Source: Phenylobacterium sp. SCN 70-31 (GTDB taxonomy: Bacteria > Pseudomonadota > Alphaproteobacteria > Caulobacterales > Caulobacteraceae). From it: a stretch of DNA of 64,000 bases. Position numbers and translations under genes: made by a program. Below are positions 9,274-16,642 of the stretch, in pieces; the first letter of the stretch is position 1; every line of letters starts with the position of its first letter. The stretch is from positions 396,762-460,761 of the forward strand of contig NZ_MEEX01000004.1 of assembly GCF_001724605.1 (NCBI RefSeq), written 5' to 3'. Below the pieces are notes generated by a model. It made no database searches. It saw only the letters and a list, made by a program, of their open reading frames with translations, and was not told where the DNA came from.

Positions 9274-9366
9274 GGAGCCGCGGGGCGGCGGGCCGGGGAT
9301 GAGCGTGTGGCGCCCCCGGCCCGCGACCTCCAGTTCGATGAGACGAGCAGGTAGCGCGAGGCCGTG

Positions 9367-10020
9367 ATGCTGACGTACGATCTCTACTGGTCCTTCCGGT
9401 CGCCGTACTCCTACTTCATCGCGGGCCGGTTGCGCGCGCTAGAGGAAACGTTCGAGTTGCAGTGCAACGTGCGGCCGATCTTCCCGATCGCCGTGCGGAC
9501 CCCCGAGTTCTTCGAGAGCCGCGATCCGCTGTGGTTCAGCTACTTCATGGCCGACATCCGGCGTGAGGCCGAGTTCCTGGGCCTCCCCCTGCAATGGCCG
9601 CGTCCCGACCCTGTCTATCGGGCGCCGGACGGAAGCTATCCCAAGGAACAGCCCCACATTCATCGCCTCACCTATCTGGGCGTGGCCGCGGCGGAACGGG
9701 GGCGGGGCCTGCCGTTCCTGGACGAGGTGAGCCGCCTGATCTGGAGCGGTGAGACCACCGACTGGCACGAGGGCGATCATCTCCGCCTGGCGACCGAGAG
9801 GGCGGGGCTCGACTACGGCGAACTCATGTCCGCGGTGGAAGCCGACCCGGGGCGTTACCGCGCCATCGTCGAAGAAAGCCAAGCCGCCCAGCGGGCCGGG
9901 GGGCATTACGGGGTGCCGATGATGGTCTTCGACGGCGAGCCCTTCTTCGGCCAGGATCGGTTCGATCAACTGAAATGGCGGATGGAGCAGAAGGGCCTGA
10001 AGCGTCGGGCCCTGCCATGA
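9367..10020 (+). CDS. Kappa-class GST / HCCA isomerase-like DsbA-fold protein
   Basis: 217 residues. The N-terminus (YDLYWSFRSPYSYFIAGRL) carries the SPYSY segment of the 2-hydroxychromene-2-carboxylate isomerase/kappa GST family, where the Ser activates glutathione. The C-terminal HYGVPMMVFDGEPFFGQDR is the matching cis-Pro region with the conserved substrate-side GQDR. Family members do glutathione-dependent isomerisation in aromatic (naphthalene) degradation. The first possible codon is GTG 9364, but ATG 9367 is preferred. The stop overlaps the next gene start (ATGA at 10017), so the two products are translationally coupled and probably work on the same pathway. Confidence 0.85.
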   Translation: MLTYDLYWSFRSPYSYFIAGRLRALEETFELQCNVRPIFPIAVRTPEFFESRDPLWFSYFMADIRREAEFLGLPLQWPRPDPVYRAPDGSYPKEQPHIHRLTYLGVAAAERGRGLPFLDEVSRLIWSGETTDWHEGDHLRLATERAGLDYGELMSAVEADPGRYRAIVEESQAAQRAGGHYGVPMMVFDGEPFFGQDRFDQLKWRMEQKGLKRRALP

Positions 10021-11174
10021 CCTCGCCTGCGCCCGAGGTCTTCCTCTACGGCGCGCCGGCCTCGCTCTACACGGCCAAGGTTCGGGCGTTCTTGCGCGTG
10101 CGAGGTGTTTCGCATGTCGAGCGGTTTCCGTCGCATCCGCGCTATCGCGAGGTGGTCAAGCCGACCGTGCGGTCCCACCGGATTCCTGCGGTCGAGTTCG
10201 CCGACGGGCTGATTATCCAGGACTCCGCAGCCATCCTCGACGAACTCGAGCGTCGCTACCCCGACCCCATCACCCTGGGGATGGGGCCGCGTCAGGCGCT
10301 GGCGACCCATCTTCTGGAGGTGATCGCGGACCGCGGCCTCGCCAAGCCCGCCATGCACTTCCGCTGGAACTTCCTGGAGGAGAACCAGGCCTTCCTGGTC
10401 GGCGAGTTCGGCCGCTCGCTTCGGTTTCCGGCCCCGGCGGAGGATGTCGAGCGCCTGGGCCTGCGGGTGGCGTCCAAGATGTCGGGCTATCTGCCGATGC
10501 TGGGGATCGAGCCCCGGACGGTCCCCGTCATCGAGCGGGTCTATGGGGAAACGCTGGCGCTTCTGAACGACCATTTTTCCCTGCACCCCTATCTCCTGGG
10601 GGACGCACCCAGTCGCGGCGACTACGCCCTGATGGGGCCCCTCTACGGACATCTGGGCCGGGATCCGAAGCCGCTGCACATGATGCAGCGCACCGCCCCC
10701 CTGGTCTATCGGTGGACCGAGCGCATCAACGGAGCCGAGGCCGAGACCCCCGAGTTTCCGGGTCGTCCGCGCGCCCTGCCCGACGAAGACCGGATACCGC
10801 CGACACTTGTCGCCTTCATGCGCCACCTGCTCCGCGGATACGCCGACGAACTGGTGCTGAGCGCCGAGCGGTTCAACGCGCTGCTGGCGACCCTGCCGGA
10901 TATCCCTGCGGGGGGCTTCGTCTCGCACGAGGGGGCGGATCAGCCGACGCTAGGCCCGATCACGTTCGACTACCACGGCGTGACCGTCCAGCAGCAGGCG
11001 CTGGGCCATTCACTCTGGCTGCTTCAGCGGGCGCTGGACCATGTGGCCGGCCTGGACGGTGCGGCGCGCAACGCCGCGCTGGCGTTCGCCGACGCCCTGG
11101 GCGCGGGCGACGTCATGAATATCCGGCTGACGCGGCGGCTTATGCGCGCCGAAGGGCGACTGGCCGTCGTCTAA
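10017..11174 (+). CDS. Extended glutathione S-transferase-like protein (385 aa)
   Basis: The N-terminal about 80 residues form a GST thioredoxin-like domain (VFLYGAPASLYTAKVRAFLR, IPAVEF, QDSAAILDEL). A helical GST C-domain follows, with HPYLLGDAPSRGDYALMGPLYGH. Unlike ordinary GSTs of about 220 residues it continues for another 130 or so residues (from about 250), ending in a segment with VTVQQQALGHSLWLLQRAL. Two relatives at 14502 and 15589 share this layout. Starting at the ATG overlapping the previous stop removes a longer upstream in-frame start. Substrate unknown; glutathione-dependent lyase or transferase chemistry is inferred from fold only. Confidence 0.75.
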   Translation: MTSPAPEVFLYGAPASLYTAKVRAFLRVRGVSHVERFPSHPRYREVVKPTVRSHRIPAVEFADGLIIQDSAAILDELERRYPDPITLGMGPRQALATHLLEVIADRGLAKPAMHFRWNFLEENQAFLVGEFGRSLRFPAPAEDVERLGLRVASKMSGYLPMLGIEPRTVPVIERVYGETLALLNDHFSLHPYLLGDAPSRGDYALMGPLYGHLGRDPKPLHMMQRTAPLVYRWTERINGAEAETPEFPGRPRALPDEDRIPPTLVAFMRHLLRGYADELVLSAERFNALLATLPDIPAGGFVSHEGADQPTLGPITFDYHGVTVQQQALGHSLWLLQRALDHVAGLDGAARNAALAFADALGAGDVMNIRLTRRLMRAEGRLAVV

Positions 11175-11209
11175 CCCCGAATTGACACCCCCCGGGGCTC
11201 GGCTAAATT

Positions 11210-11228
11210 GAACAGGAATTCTTGTTCC
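11210..11228. promoter_or_regulatory. Operator-like site D, upstream of the MFS transporter
   Basis: Bases 11210-11228 read GAACAGGAATTCTTGTTCC. Bases 11210-11227 are an imperfect palindrome (16 of 18 positions symmetrical) centred on GAATTC. It ends 25 bases before the transporter ATG. Confidence 0.55.
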
Positions 11229-11253
11229 GTTTTGGGCGAGAATGGAGGAAGCA

Positions 11254-12537
11254 ATGACGGCTACGACCCCACCGGCCGCGACCGGTGTCTCGCGCGGCTA
11301 TGCGCGATACGCGCTCGGCCTCCTGCTCCTCGTGTACGTGATCAACTACGTCGACCGGCAGGTTCTTTCGATCCTGATCGAACCGATCCGCGAGGAACTT
11401 GGCCTTACCGACACTCAGATCGGTCTTCTTTCCGGTCTCGGCTTCGCGCTGTTCTACGCGGCGGCGGGTCTGCCGATCGCGCGCCTGGCCGACCGTACGT
11501 CCCGAAAGGGCATCATCGCGGGCTGCCTGGCGCTATGGAGCGGGGCCACGGCCGTCTGTGGACTGGCGATGAACTTCCCACAGTTGCTGGTGGCGCGAGC
11601 GGCGGTGGCGATCGGCGAGGCGGGCGCGGGGCCGGCCGGACACTCGATGCTGGCCGACATCTTCCCGCATGGGAAGCGGGCCACGGCGCTGGCGATCTTC
11701 TCCTGCGGCGTGCCGATCGGCATCCTCGTCGGCCTGCTGGCGGGCGGCTGGCTGAACGAGATGTTCAACTGGCGGACGGCCTTCGTCATCGTCGGTCTGC
11801 CTGGCGTGCTCGTGGCGGTGGTGGTGGCCTTGACATTGAAGGAGCCGCCGCGCTCGGGGGTAGCCGCGACCGAAGCCCCGCTATCGACGTCCGAAACGCT
11901 GCGGACGCTCATGCGCATCCCGGCCTTCAACTACCTGGTGGCGGGCGCGGCGCTTCACGCGTTCACGTCCTACGGCGCGTTGCAGTGGAACCCCGCCTTC
12001 ATGATCCGCTTCCACGGCCTCTCGACGGCCGAGGCCGGCCTCGCCCTGGGCCTGATCTCGGGCGTCACGGGCGTCATCGGCACCCTGGCCGGTGGTTGGT
12101 TCGCCGATCTCCTGGGGCGAAGGGACAATCGCTGGTACGCGTGGCTGCCGGCCCTGATGATCGGTGTCCGCGCGCCTCTGTTCATCAGCGCCTACATGGC
12201 GCCGACGCCGGCGCTGGCCATCGTGCTGCTGATCCTCCCGGGCTTCCTCGGCAACAGCTTCACCGGACCCGTTTTCGGCACGATCCAGACCATCGCGCCG
12301 GCCCGGGTCAGGGCGTTCGCCTCGGCCTGGACCCTCTTCATCATCGCGCTCGTGGGCTTCGGCCTGGGGCCGCTGGTGATCGGTGTCGCCAGCGACGCCC
12401 TGGCCCCGACGTTCGGGAACCGAAGCCTGGGCTACGCCATTGCGCTGGCGGCGATCGGCGAAGTGGTCTCCGTGATCTTCTTCCTGATGGCGGCGCGCCG
12501 TCTGCCGAGGAATTCCGCAGCGCCGGCCGCCCACTGA
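11254..12537 (+). CDS. MFS transporter
   Basis: About 427 residues with 12 predicted membrane helices. Major-facilitator marks are the ADRTSRKG loop between helices 2 and 3, VDRQVLSILIEPI in helix 1 (also seen in the spinster/hexuronate-type subfamily) and GEAGAGPAGHSMLAD in helix 4-5. The start ATG 11254 has GGAGGAAG four bases upstream; ATG 11242 lies inside that ribosome site. Relatives move organic acids or hydrophobic compounds, direction not predictable. It lies directly behind operator-like site D and before TetR regulator 2, and resembles the second MFS gene at 19222. Confidence 0.88.
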   Translation: MTATTPPAATGVSRGYARYALGLLLLVYVINYVDRQVLSILIEPIREELGLTDTQIGLLSGLGFALFYAAAGLPIARLADRTSRKGIIAGCLALWSGATAVCGLAMNFPQLLVARAAVAIGEAGAGPAGHSMLADIFPHGKRATALAIFSCGVPIGILVGLLAGGWLNEMFNWRTAFVIVGLPGVLVAVVVALTLKEPPRSGVAATEAPLSTSETLRTLMRIPAFNYLVAGAALHAFTSYGALQWNPAFMIRFHGLSTAEAGLALGLISGVTGVIGTLAGGWFADLLGRRDNRWYAWLPALMIGVRAPLFISAYMAPTPALAIVLLILPGFLGNSFTGPVFGTIQTIAPARVRAFASAWTLFIIALVGFGLGPLVIGVASDALAPTFGNRSLGYAIALAAIGEVVSVIFFLMAARRLPRNSAAPAAH

Positions 12538-12621
12538 GGCGACGTCGCCTCAGCCTGTGCAATCTGCACGCGCAGGCGGTAGAGGATAACAGAGTTTCGA
12601 ATCGAGAAGACCCCGTCCCTG

Positions 12622-13287
12622 ATGGCCAAAGACAATCCAGAAGACACGCCATCCGCCGATCCGGCCTGGGCGCTGCCCGCCTACCAGACCCGCAGCCGGG
12701 AGCAGCGCGACAGGCTGCTCAAGGCGGGGGAACGTGTCTTCGCGGAGCATGGGTTCTGGCAGGCCCACGTGGCCGACATCGCGCGCCGGGCGGGCTGTTC
12801 CGTCGGAAGCTTCTACCGCCGCTTTCAGGACAAGGAGGCGTTCTTCTTCGCCCTGCAGAACTACATGGCGGAGAGGTCCGAGGAGAACATCGCCACCTTC
12901 TTCCGAGATCCGGCGTGCGAGACCGATCCGCTCGACGTCATGTTCCGCCGGCTGGTGGCGAACTCTGCGCGTTCGATGGGCCGCATCGAAGGCTACTTCC
13001 GGGCGCTGTTCGAACTCAGCCTGCGCGGCAAGGGCGTCTGGCCGTCCATGCGCCGGCTCGAGATCTTCGAGGCCGAACAGCTCCTCAGCCTCCTGGAGCG
13101 CCGGGGCATTCAGGCCGAGCCCGGCTTCGACGAACGGGCCCAACTCGCGATCCGGATGATGCACGGCCAGATCATCACGCAACTCCTGCACGGACCGGGA
13201 CCTTTCGAGATCAGCGATCCGCGCCTTGCCGACGAACTGGGCCTGCTTCTTCTCCGCTACCTCGGCCTCGAGAACGAGGCCCGCTGA
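12622..13287 (+). CDS. TetR-family transcriptional regulator (regulator 2)
   Basis: 221 residues. The DNA-binding domain closely resembles that of regulator 1 at 5442: both have a TRSRE/ARSRE start, AGERVFAE, and the recognition helix C59-SVGSFYRRF-68 followed by DKEA. The effector domains are more different, so the pair may read the same operator but answer to different ligands. The gene follows the MFS transporter by 84 bases in the same direction and ends six bases from the convergent metallo-hydrolase gene. I infer it controls the GAAC-type sites in this region, possibly including site D in front of the transporter. Confidence 0.85.
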   Translation: MAKDNPEDTPSADPAWALPAYQTRSREQRDRLLKAGERVFAEHGFWQAHVADIARRAGCSVGSFYRRFQDKEAFFFALQNYMAERSEENIATFFRDPACETDPLDVMFRRLVANSARSMGRIEGYFRALFELSLRGKGVWPSMRRLEIFEAEQLLSLLERRGIQAEPGFDERAQLAIRMMHGQIITQLLHGPGPFEISDPRLADELGLLLLRYLGLENEAR

Positions 13288-13293
13288 CCGCGC

Positions 13294-14349
13294 TCAGAGC
13301 TGGCCGAACCGGATCTCATCGCTGCCCGCGGGCAGGTCGATGGTCATGCCGTCGCGAGCCAACCGCCAGTCGAGCGGCCCGCCGGCGTCCATGCCTCGTC
13401 CGAACGTCTCGGGATTGAACATCGGCAGGCCGGCTTGGGTGAGATGGTACAGCACCAGCCGTTTCGCCCCGGCCGCGCGGGCGATCTCGGCCGCCTCGAC
13501 CGGCGTCGCGTGATAGGTGAGCGTATCGGCCATCAGGGCGCTGGTCCGAGCGGCGCCCGTGTTGTTCAGGACCTGGGAGACCTGTCGGGTCATGCCGTCG
13601 TGCTGAGCCTCGTGAAGCATGACGTCCACGCCTCTCGACGCTTCGGCGAACGGCGGCCACTTGCGGGTGTCGCCGCTGATCGAGACCGAGCGGCCCCTGT
13701 AGTCGAACCGGTAGCCCAGCGCCGGCTCGGCCGGCTCGTGGGCCACGCGGATGGCGGTGACGGTCAGCTCGCCGTCTCGCCACGCCTGGGCCGTCGTCGC
13801 CTTCGCCGGAATGGCGATCGTCTTGGGCGTCAGCTTCCCCGCGGCCAGCGGAAATCTGAACTCGCCTCGCTCATGGTGGGCGCGGCGGAAGGCGTGGTCG
13901 TCCTCGTAGGCCAGGTTGAAGCCGCGGGCGACCTTGTCGACCCCTCGTGGCCCGACCAGCGGTAGCGGTTGAGCCCGGCCCTGGACCCAGCTCTGCATGT
14001 TGAACTCGCCCAGGTCGCCGATGTGGTCCGAGTGCATGTGGGTGAGGAACACAGCCCGGGCCGAACTGAGCGGGAGCCGCCACATCATCATGTTCTCGGT
14101 CGCCTCGGAGCCGATGTCGACCAGGTAGAGGCCTTCGCCGGCCAGGATGGCGATGCAGGGCTTGGCGCGGTCGCGGACGGGCAGAGGCCCCGAAGTGCCG
14201 ACCATCACCACTCGGAGTCCGTCGGGACCTCCCCGGCCTGGAGCCTGCGCCCGTCCTTGGCCGGGGTCCGGATTCGGACCTTGGGCGTGCGCCGTCACGG
14301 GGCTGACCATGGTCGCGGCGATCGCCGCCATCACCTGCCGCCTGTCCAT
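13294..14349 (-). CDS. Exported metallo-beta-lactamase-fold hydrolase (RNase Z/AtsA-like)
   Basis: 351 residues. The N-terminus (MDRRQVMAAIAATM...AHAQ) looks like a twin-arginine or Sec signal peptide, so the protein is probably periplasmic. The zinc motif is HMHSDHIGD, with further metal ligands likely in ISGDTRKWP and the C-terminal LYHLTQ. Sequence order resembles RNase Z-like members, a group that also holds AtsA-type alkyl/arylsulfatases; a signal peptide argues against tRNA processing. The ATG at 14349 begins the signal peptide; an in-frame start at 14457 overlaps operator-like site E. The substrate is unknown. Confidence 0.78.
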   Translation of the reverse strand: MDRRQVMAAIAATMVSPVTAHAQGPNPDPGQGRAQAPGRGGPDGLRVVMVGTSGPLPVRDRAKPCIAILAGEGLYLVDIGSEATENMMMWRLPLSSARAVFLTHMHSDHIGDLGEFNMQSWVQGRAQPLPLVGPRGVDKVARGFNLAYEDDHAFRRAHHERGEFRFPLAAGKLTPKTIAIPAKATTAQAWRDGELTVTAIRVAHEPAEPALGYRFDYRGRSVSISGDTRKWPPFAEASRGVDVMLHEAQHDGMTRQVSQVLNNTGAARTSALMADTLTYHATPVEAAEIARAAGAKRLVLYHLTQAGLPMFNPETFGRGMDAGGPLDWRLARDGMTIDLPAGSDEIRFGQL

Positions 14350-14436
14350 CGTCCTCGCCTCCCATTTCCCGTCGCCGGGATTGTTTTTACGCCACGGTCC
14401 CGAAGCGGCTTGCAGCGGGTCGAAGCGCCCGCCATG

Positions 14437-14455
14437 ATAATCGGAACTCCGGTTC
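14437..14455. promoter_or_regulatory. Operator-like site E (divergent metallo-hydrolase / GST region)
   Basis: On the minus strand the site reads GAACCGGAGTTCCGATTAT, 14 of 19 matching site C. It lies between the divergent starts at 14349 and 14502, so one bound regulator could control both genes. Confidence 0.5.
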
Positions 14456-14501
14456 ACGTTAAAGCGCGAAGACCACCGGAGCGCAAATCAGGAGGAAGTC
14501 C

Positions 14502-15497
14502 GTGAGCGAAGGCGTTTACCGCATCTATGGGTCGGAGATGTCGCCCTACTCTGTGAAGGTGCGGTCCTACTTCCGCTACAAGGGCGTTCCCCATCTCTGG
14601 ATCGCACGCAACGGCGACAACGAGGCCGAGTACAAGGCCATCGCGCGGATCCCGATCGTGCCCACGGTGGCCACGCCGTCGGGCGAGGGGTTGCAGGATT
14701 CCACGCCGATCATCGAGCAGGTTGACGCCCTGCATCCCGAGCCGTCCATCCACCCTTCGGACCCCGACCTGGCGTTCCTCTCGGCGCTGTTCGAGGAGTT
14801 CGGGGACGAGTGGGGAAACAAGCTGATGTTCCACCATCGCTGGTGGGACAAGGTGGATCAGGAGGCCTCAGCGCTGACCCTGGCCCGCCTCTCGGCGCCC
14901 CGGGCCGAAGCGGCCGAGGTGGCGATGCGGCAGAAGATGATCCAGGAGCGGATGACCGGCCGCGGCCATTTCGTCGGCTCCTCCGAGGCGACGGCGCACC
15001 TGATCAGCGACTACTGGTTCGAACTGCTGGACCTGCTGGAGCCGCATTTCGCCGACCGGAAGTACCTGTTCGGCGGGCGGCCGTCGTTCGGCGACTTCGG
15101 CCTGTCGGCCCAGATCTACGAGGCTTCGGTCGATCCCACCTGCGGCGCCGGCATCCTGGCGCGCGGCCCTCGCGTGCTGGCCTGGTGCCACCGGATGATG
15201 GAGCCGCGCGACGACGGCCCGTTCGAGAGCTGGGAATCGCTGGCGCCGACGTTGGCGCCTGTCCTGGCTTATGTGGGCCGTTACTTCCTGCCTTGGTCGC
15301 AGGCCAATTCCGACGCCCTGGCGTCGGGGCAGGCGGAGTTCTCGGTCGACCTGGCCGGACGCGCCTACGTTCAGCCGCCGCAGAAGTACCATGCGAAGTC
15401 GCTGGCGGCGCTCAAGGCCCGCTACGCCGGCGCCCGGACGCCTACGCTGGACGCCATCCTCGAGGCGGCCGACTGCCGCCGCTGGCTCGCCGGATAG
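14502..15497 (+). CDS. Extended glutathione S-transferase-like protein (331 aa)
   Basis: Translation starts at GTG, five bases after GGAGGAAG. Residues 1-85 are the GST thioredoxin domain (YGSEMSPYSVKVRSYFRYKG, with SPYS at the active-site position and QDSTPIIEQ for glutathione). A helical domain follows, with KYLFGGRPSFGDFGLSAQIY. The last about 90 residues (from LAYVGRYFLPW to the end) are an extra segment absent from classical GSTs but matched in the paralogue at 15589. GSTs of this layout are known mainly as unannotated genes; glutathione use is inferred. Site E is in its promoter region, and a strong bidirectional terminator follows. Confidence 0.8.
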   Translation: MSEGVYRIYGSEMSPYSVKVRSYFRYKGVPHLWIARNGDNEAEYKAIARIPIVPTVATPSGEGLQDSTPIIEQVDALHPEPSIHPSDPDLAFLSALFEEFGDEWGNKLMFHHRWWDKVDQEASALTLARLSAPRAEAAEVAMRQKMIQERMTGRGHFVGSSEATAHLISDYWFELLDLLEPHFADRKYLFGGRPSFGDFGLSAQIYEASVDPTCGAGILARGPRVLAWCHRMMEPRDDGPFESWESLAPTLAPVLAYVGRYFLPWSQANSDALASGQAEFSVDLAGRAYVQPPQKYHAKSLAALKARYAGARTPTLDAILEAADCRRWLAG

Positions 15498-15520
15498 GCA
15501 GGCGCGAGGTCCGGAACGCG

Positions 15521-15554
15521 AAAGGACGGAGCGGCCCGCGCCGCTCCGTCCTTT
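15521..15554. terminator. Bidirectional rho-independent terminator
   Basis: A 14-base stem (AAAGGACGGAGCGG with its exact complement) around a six-base loop lies between the convergent GST genes ending at 15497 and 15589. It ends in TTT on both strands, so it can stop transcription from either side. Confidence 0.75.
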
Positions 15555-15588
15555 GCATTTCCGGCCGGACCCCGGGGTCCGGCGCGTC

Positions 15589-16632
15589 TCAGAGACCCTG
15601 GAACAGCACCTCGCAGCCGGTGCCGGCGAGGGCGGCGTCGGCGGCCTTACGGTCGGCAGGCGCCAGCGCGGCGTACTCCTCGCGCAGCCATTGCAGGCAC
15701 TTGCCCTGGTAGGTGAAGGGCTGCTGCACCCAGCGGCCGCCGTCGATCACCGTCTCGACCTGCTGAGCGCCGTCGCGCAGCGCCTTGGCGTTGGCCAGCA
15801 GCAGGGGCGCGTAGACCCGGCCGATCTCGGTCAGGATCGCCTTCGTCGTCTCGGGCAGGGCGTCGGGCGCGAACCAGTCGGCCTCGGTGGGCTCCAGGCC
15901 GGAGAGATCCTCCACCGCGCCGGTCCAGGCGAAGACGCGCGGCGCCCGCGCCTCGGTCACGGCCATCGAGGTGGGATCGAAAAGGGCGAGCTGGGTGAGC
16001 TGGCCGTAGCAGCCGAAATCGCCGGCGCCCGGCCGCGCGCCCAGCATGAAGGAATGACTGCGCAGGTGGGCTTCGAAGGCGTCGAGGAAGCGGGCGTAGC
16101 TGGCTTCGATGATCGGGCCGGTCACCTCGTTCGAGCCCACATAGCGCAGGCGCGGGATCTGCCGGCCGGCGATCTCGTCGCCCATGACCTTGAGCTTGTC
16201 GTCCGACGTGCGACCGCGGGTCCAGGCCGGCAGGATCGCCGAGGCGCGGGCGATGTCGGGGGCGTAGGCCCAGCGGAAATGGAACATGGCCTTGGTTAGC
16301 CACTCGTCGCCGTAGTCCTCGATGAGGGCGTCGAGGAAGGCCAGCGCCGGGTTCGACGGTCGCGCCTCACGGCCGGCGTGCTCGCCTTCCAGGCGTCTGA
16401 GGATCGGCGTGGAATCGGTCGCGGGCTGGAGGGCGCCGGTCTGGTCCTTGAAGTAGAAGGTCGGCAGCAGGCTCACCTTGGTGGTGGGGAGCCCGGCGGC
16501 CGCTCCGTGCGAAGCGAGGATCAGCCGATAGGGGATGCGGCGATAGCGCAGCAGCGCCAGCATCTTGCGGGTGTAGGGCGAGCCCGGGACCCCGTTCAGG
16601 GTCACGAGGTCGGTGGTGGTGTCGGTCATCAT
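15589..16632 (-). CDS. Extended glutathione S-transferase-like protein (347 aa)
   Basis: The N-terminal domain has GVPGSPYTRKMLALLRYRR with SPYT at the catalytic position and DSTPILRRLE in the glutathione pocket. A helical GST domain follows with HSFMLGARPGAGDFGCYGQL, and then the same kind of extra C-terminal segment as the protein at 14502 (EIGRVYAPLLLANAKAL and a WVQQPFTYQGKCLQWL stretch). Two consecutive ATG codons can start it; GAGG upstream suits the second (16629) slightly better. It lies 10 bases after the acyl-CoA ligase gene on the same strand, so the two are co-transcribed. Function beyond GST fold is unknown. Confidence 0.8.
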   Translation of the reverse strand: MMTDTTTDLVTLNGVPGSPYTRKMLALLRYRRIPYRLILASHGAAAGLPTTKVSLLPTFYFKDQTGALQPATDSTPILRRLEGEHAGREARPSNPALAFLDALIEDYGDEWLTKAMFHFRWAYAPDIARASAILPAWTRGRTSDDKLKVMGDEIAGRQIPRLRYVGSNEVTGPIIEASYARFLDAFEAHLRSHSFMLGARPGAGDFGCYGQLTQLALFDPTSMAVTEARAPRVFAWTGAVEDLSGLEPTEADWFAPDALPETTKAILTEIGRVYAPLLLANAKALRDGAQQVETVIDGGRWVQQPFTYQGKCLQWLREEYAALAPADRKAADAALAGTGCEVLFQGL

Positions 16633-16642
16633 GGGCCTCGTT

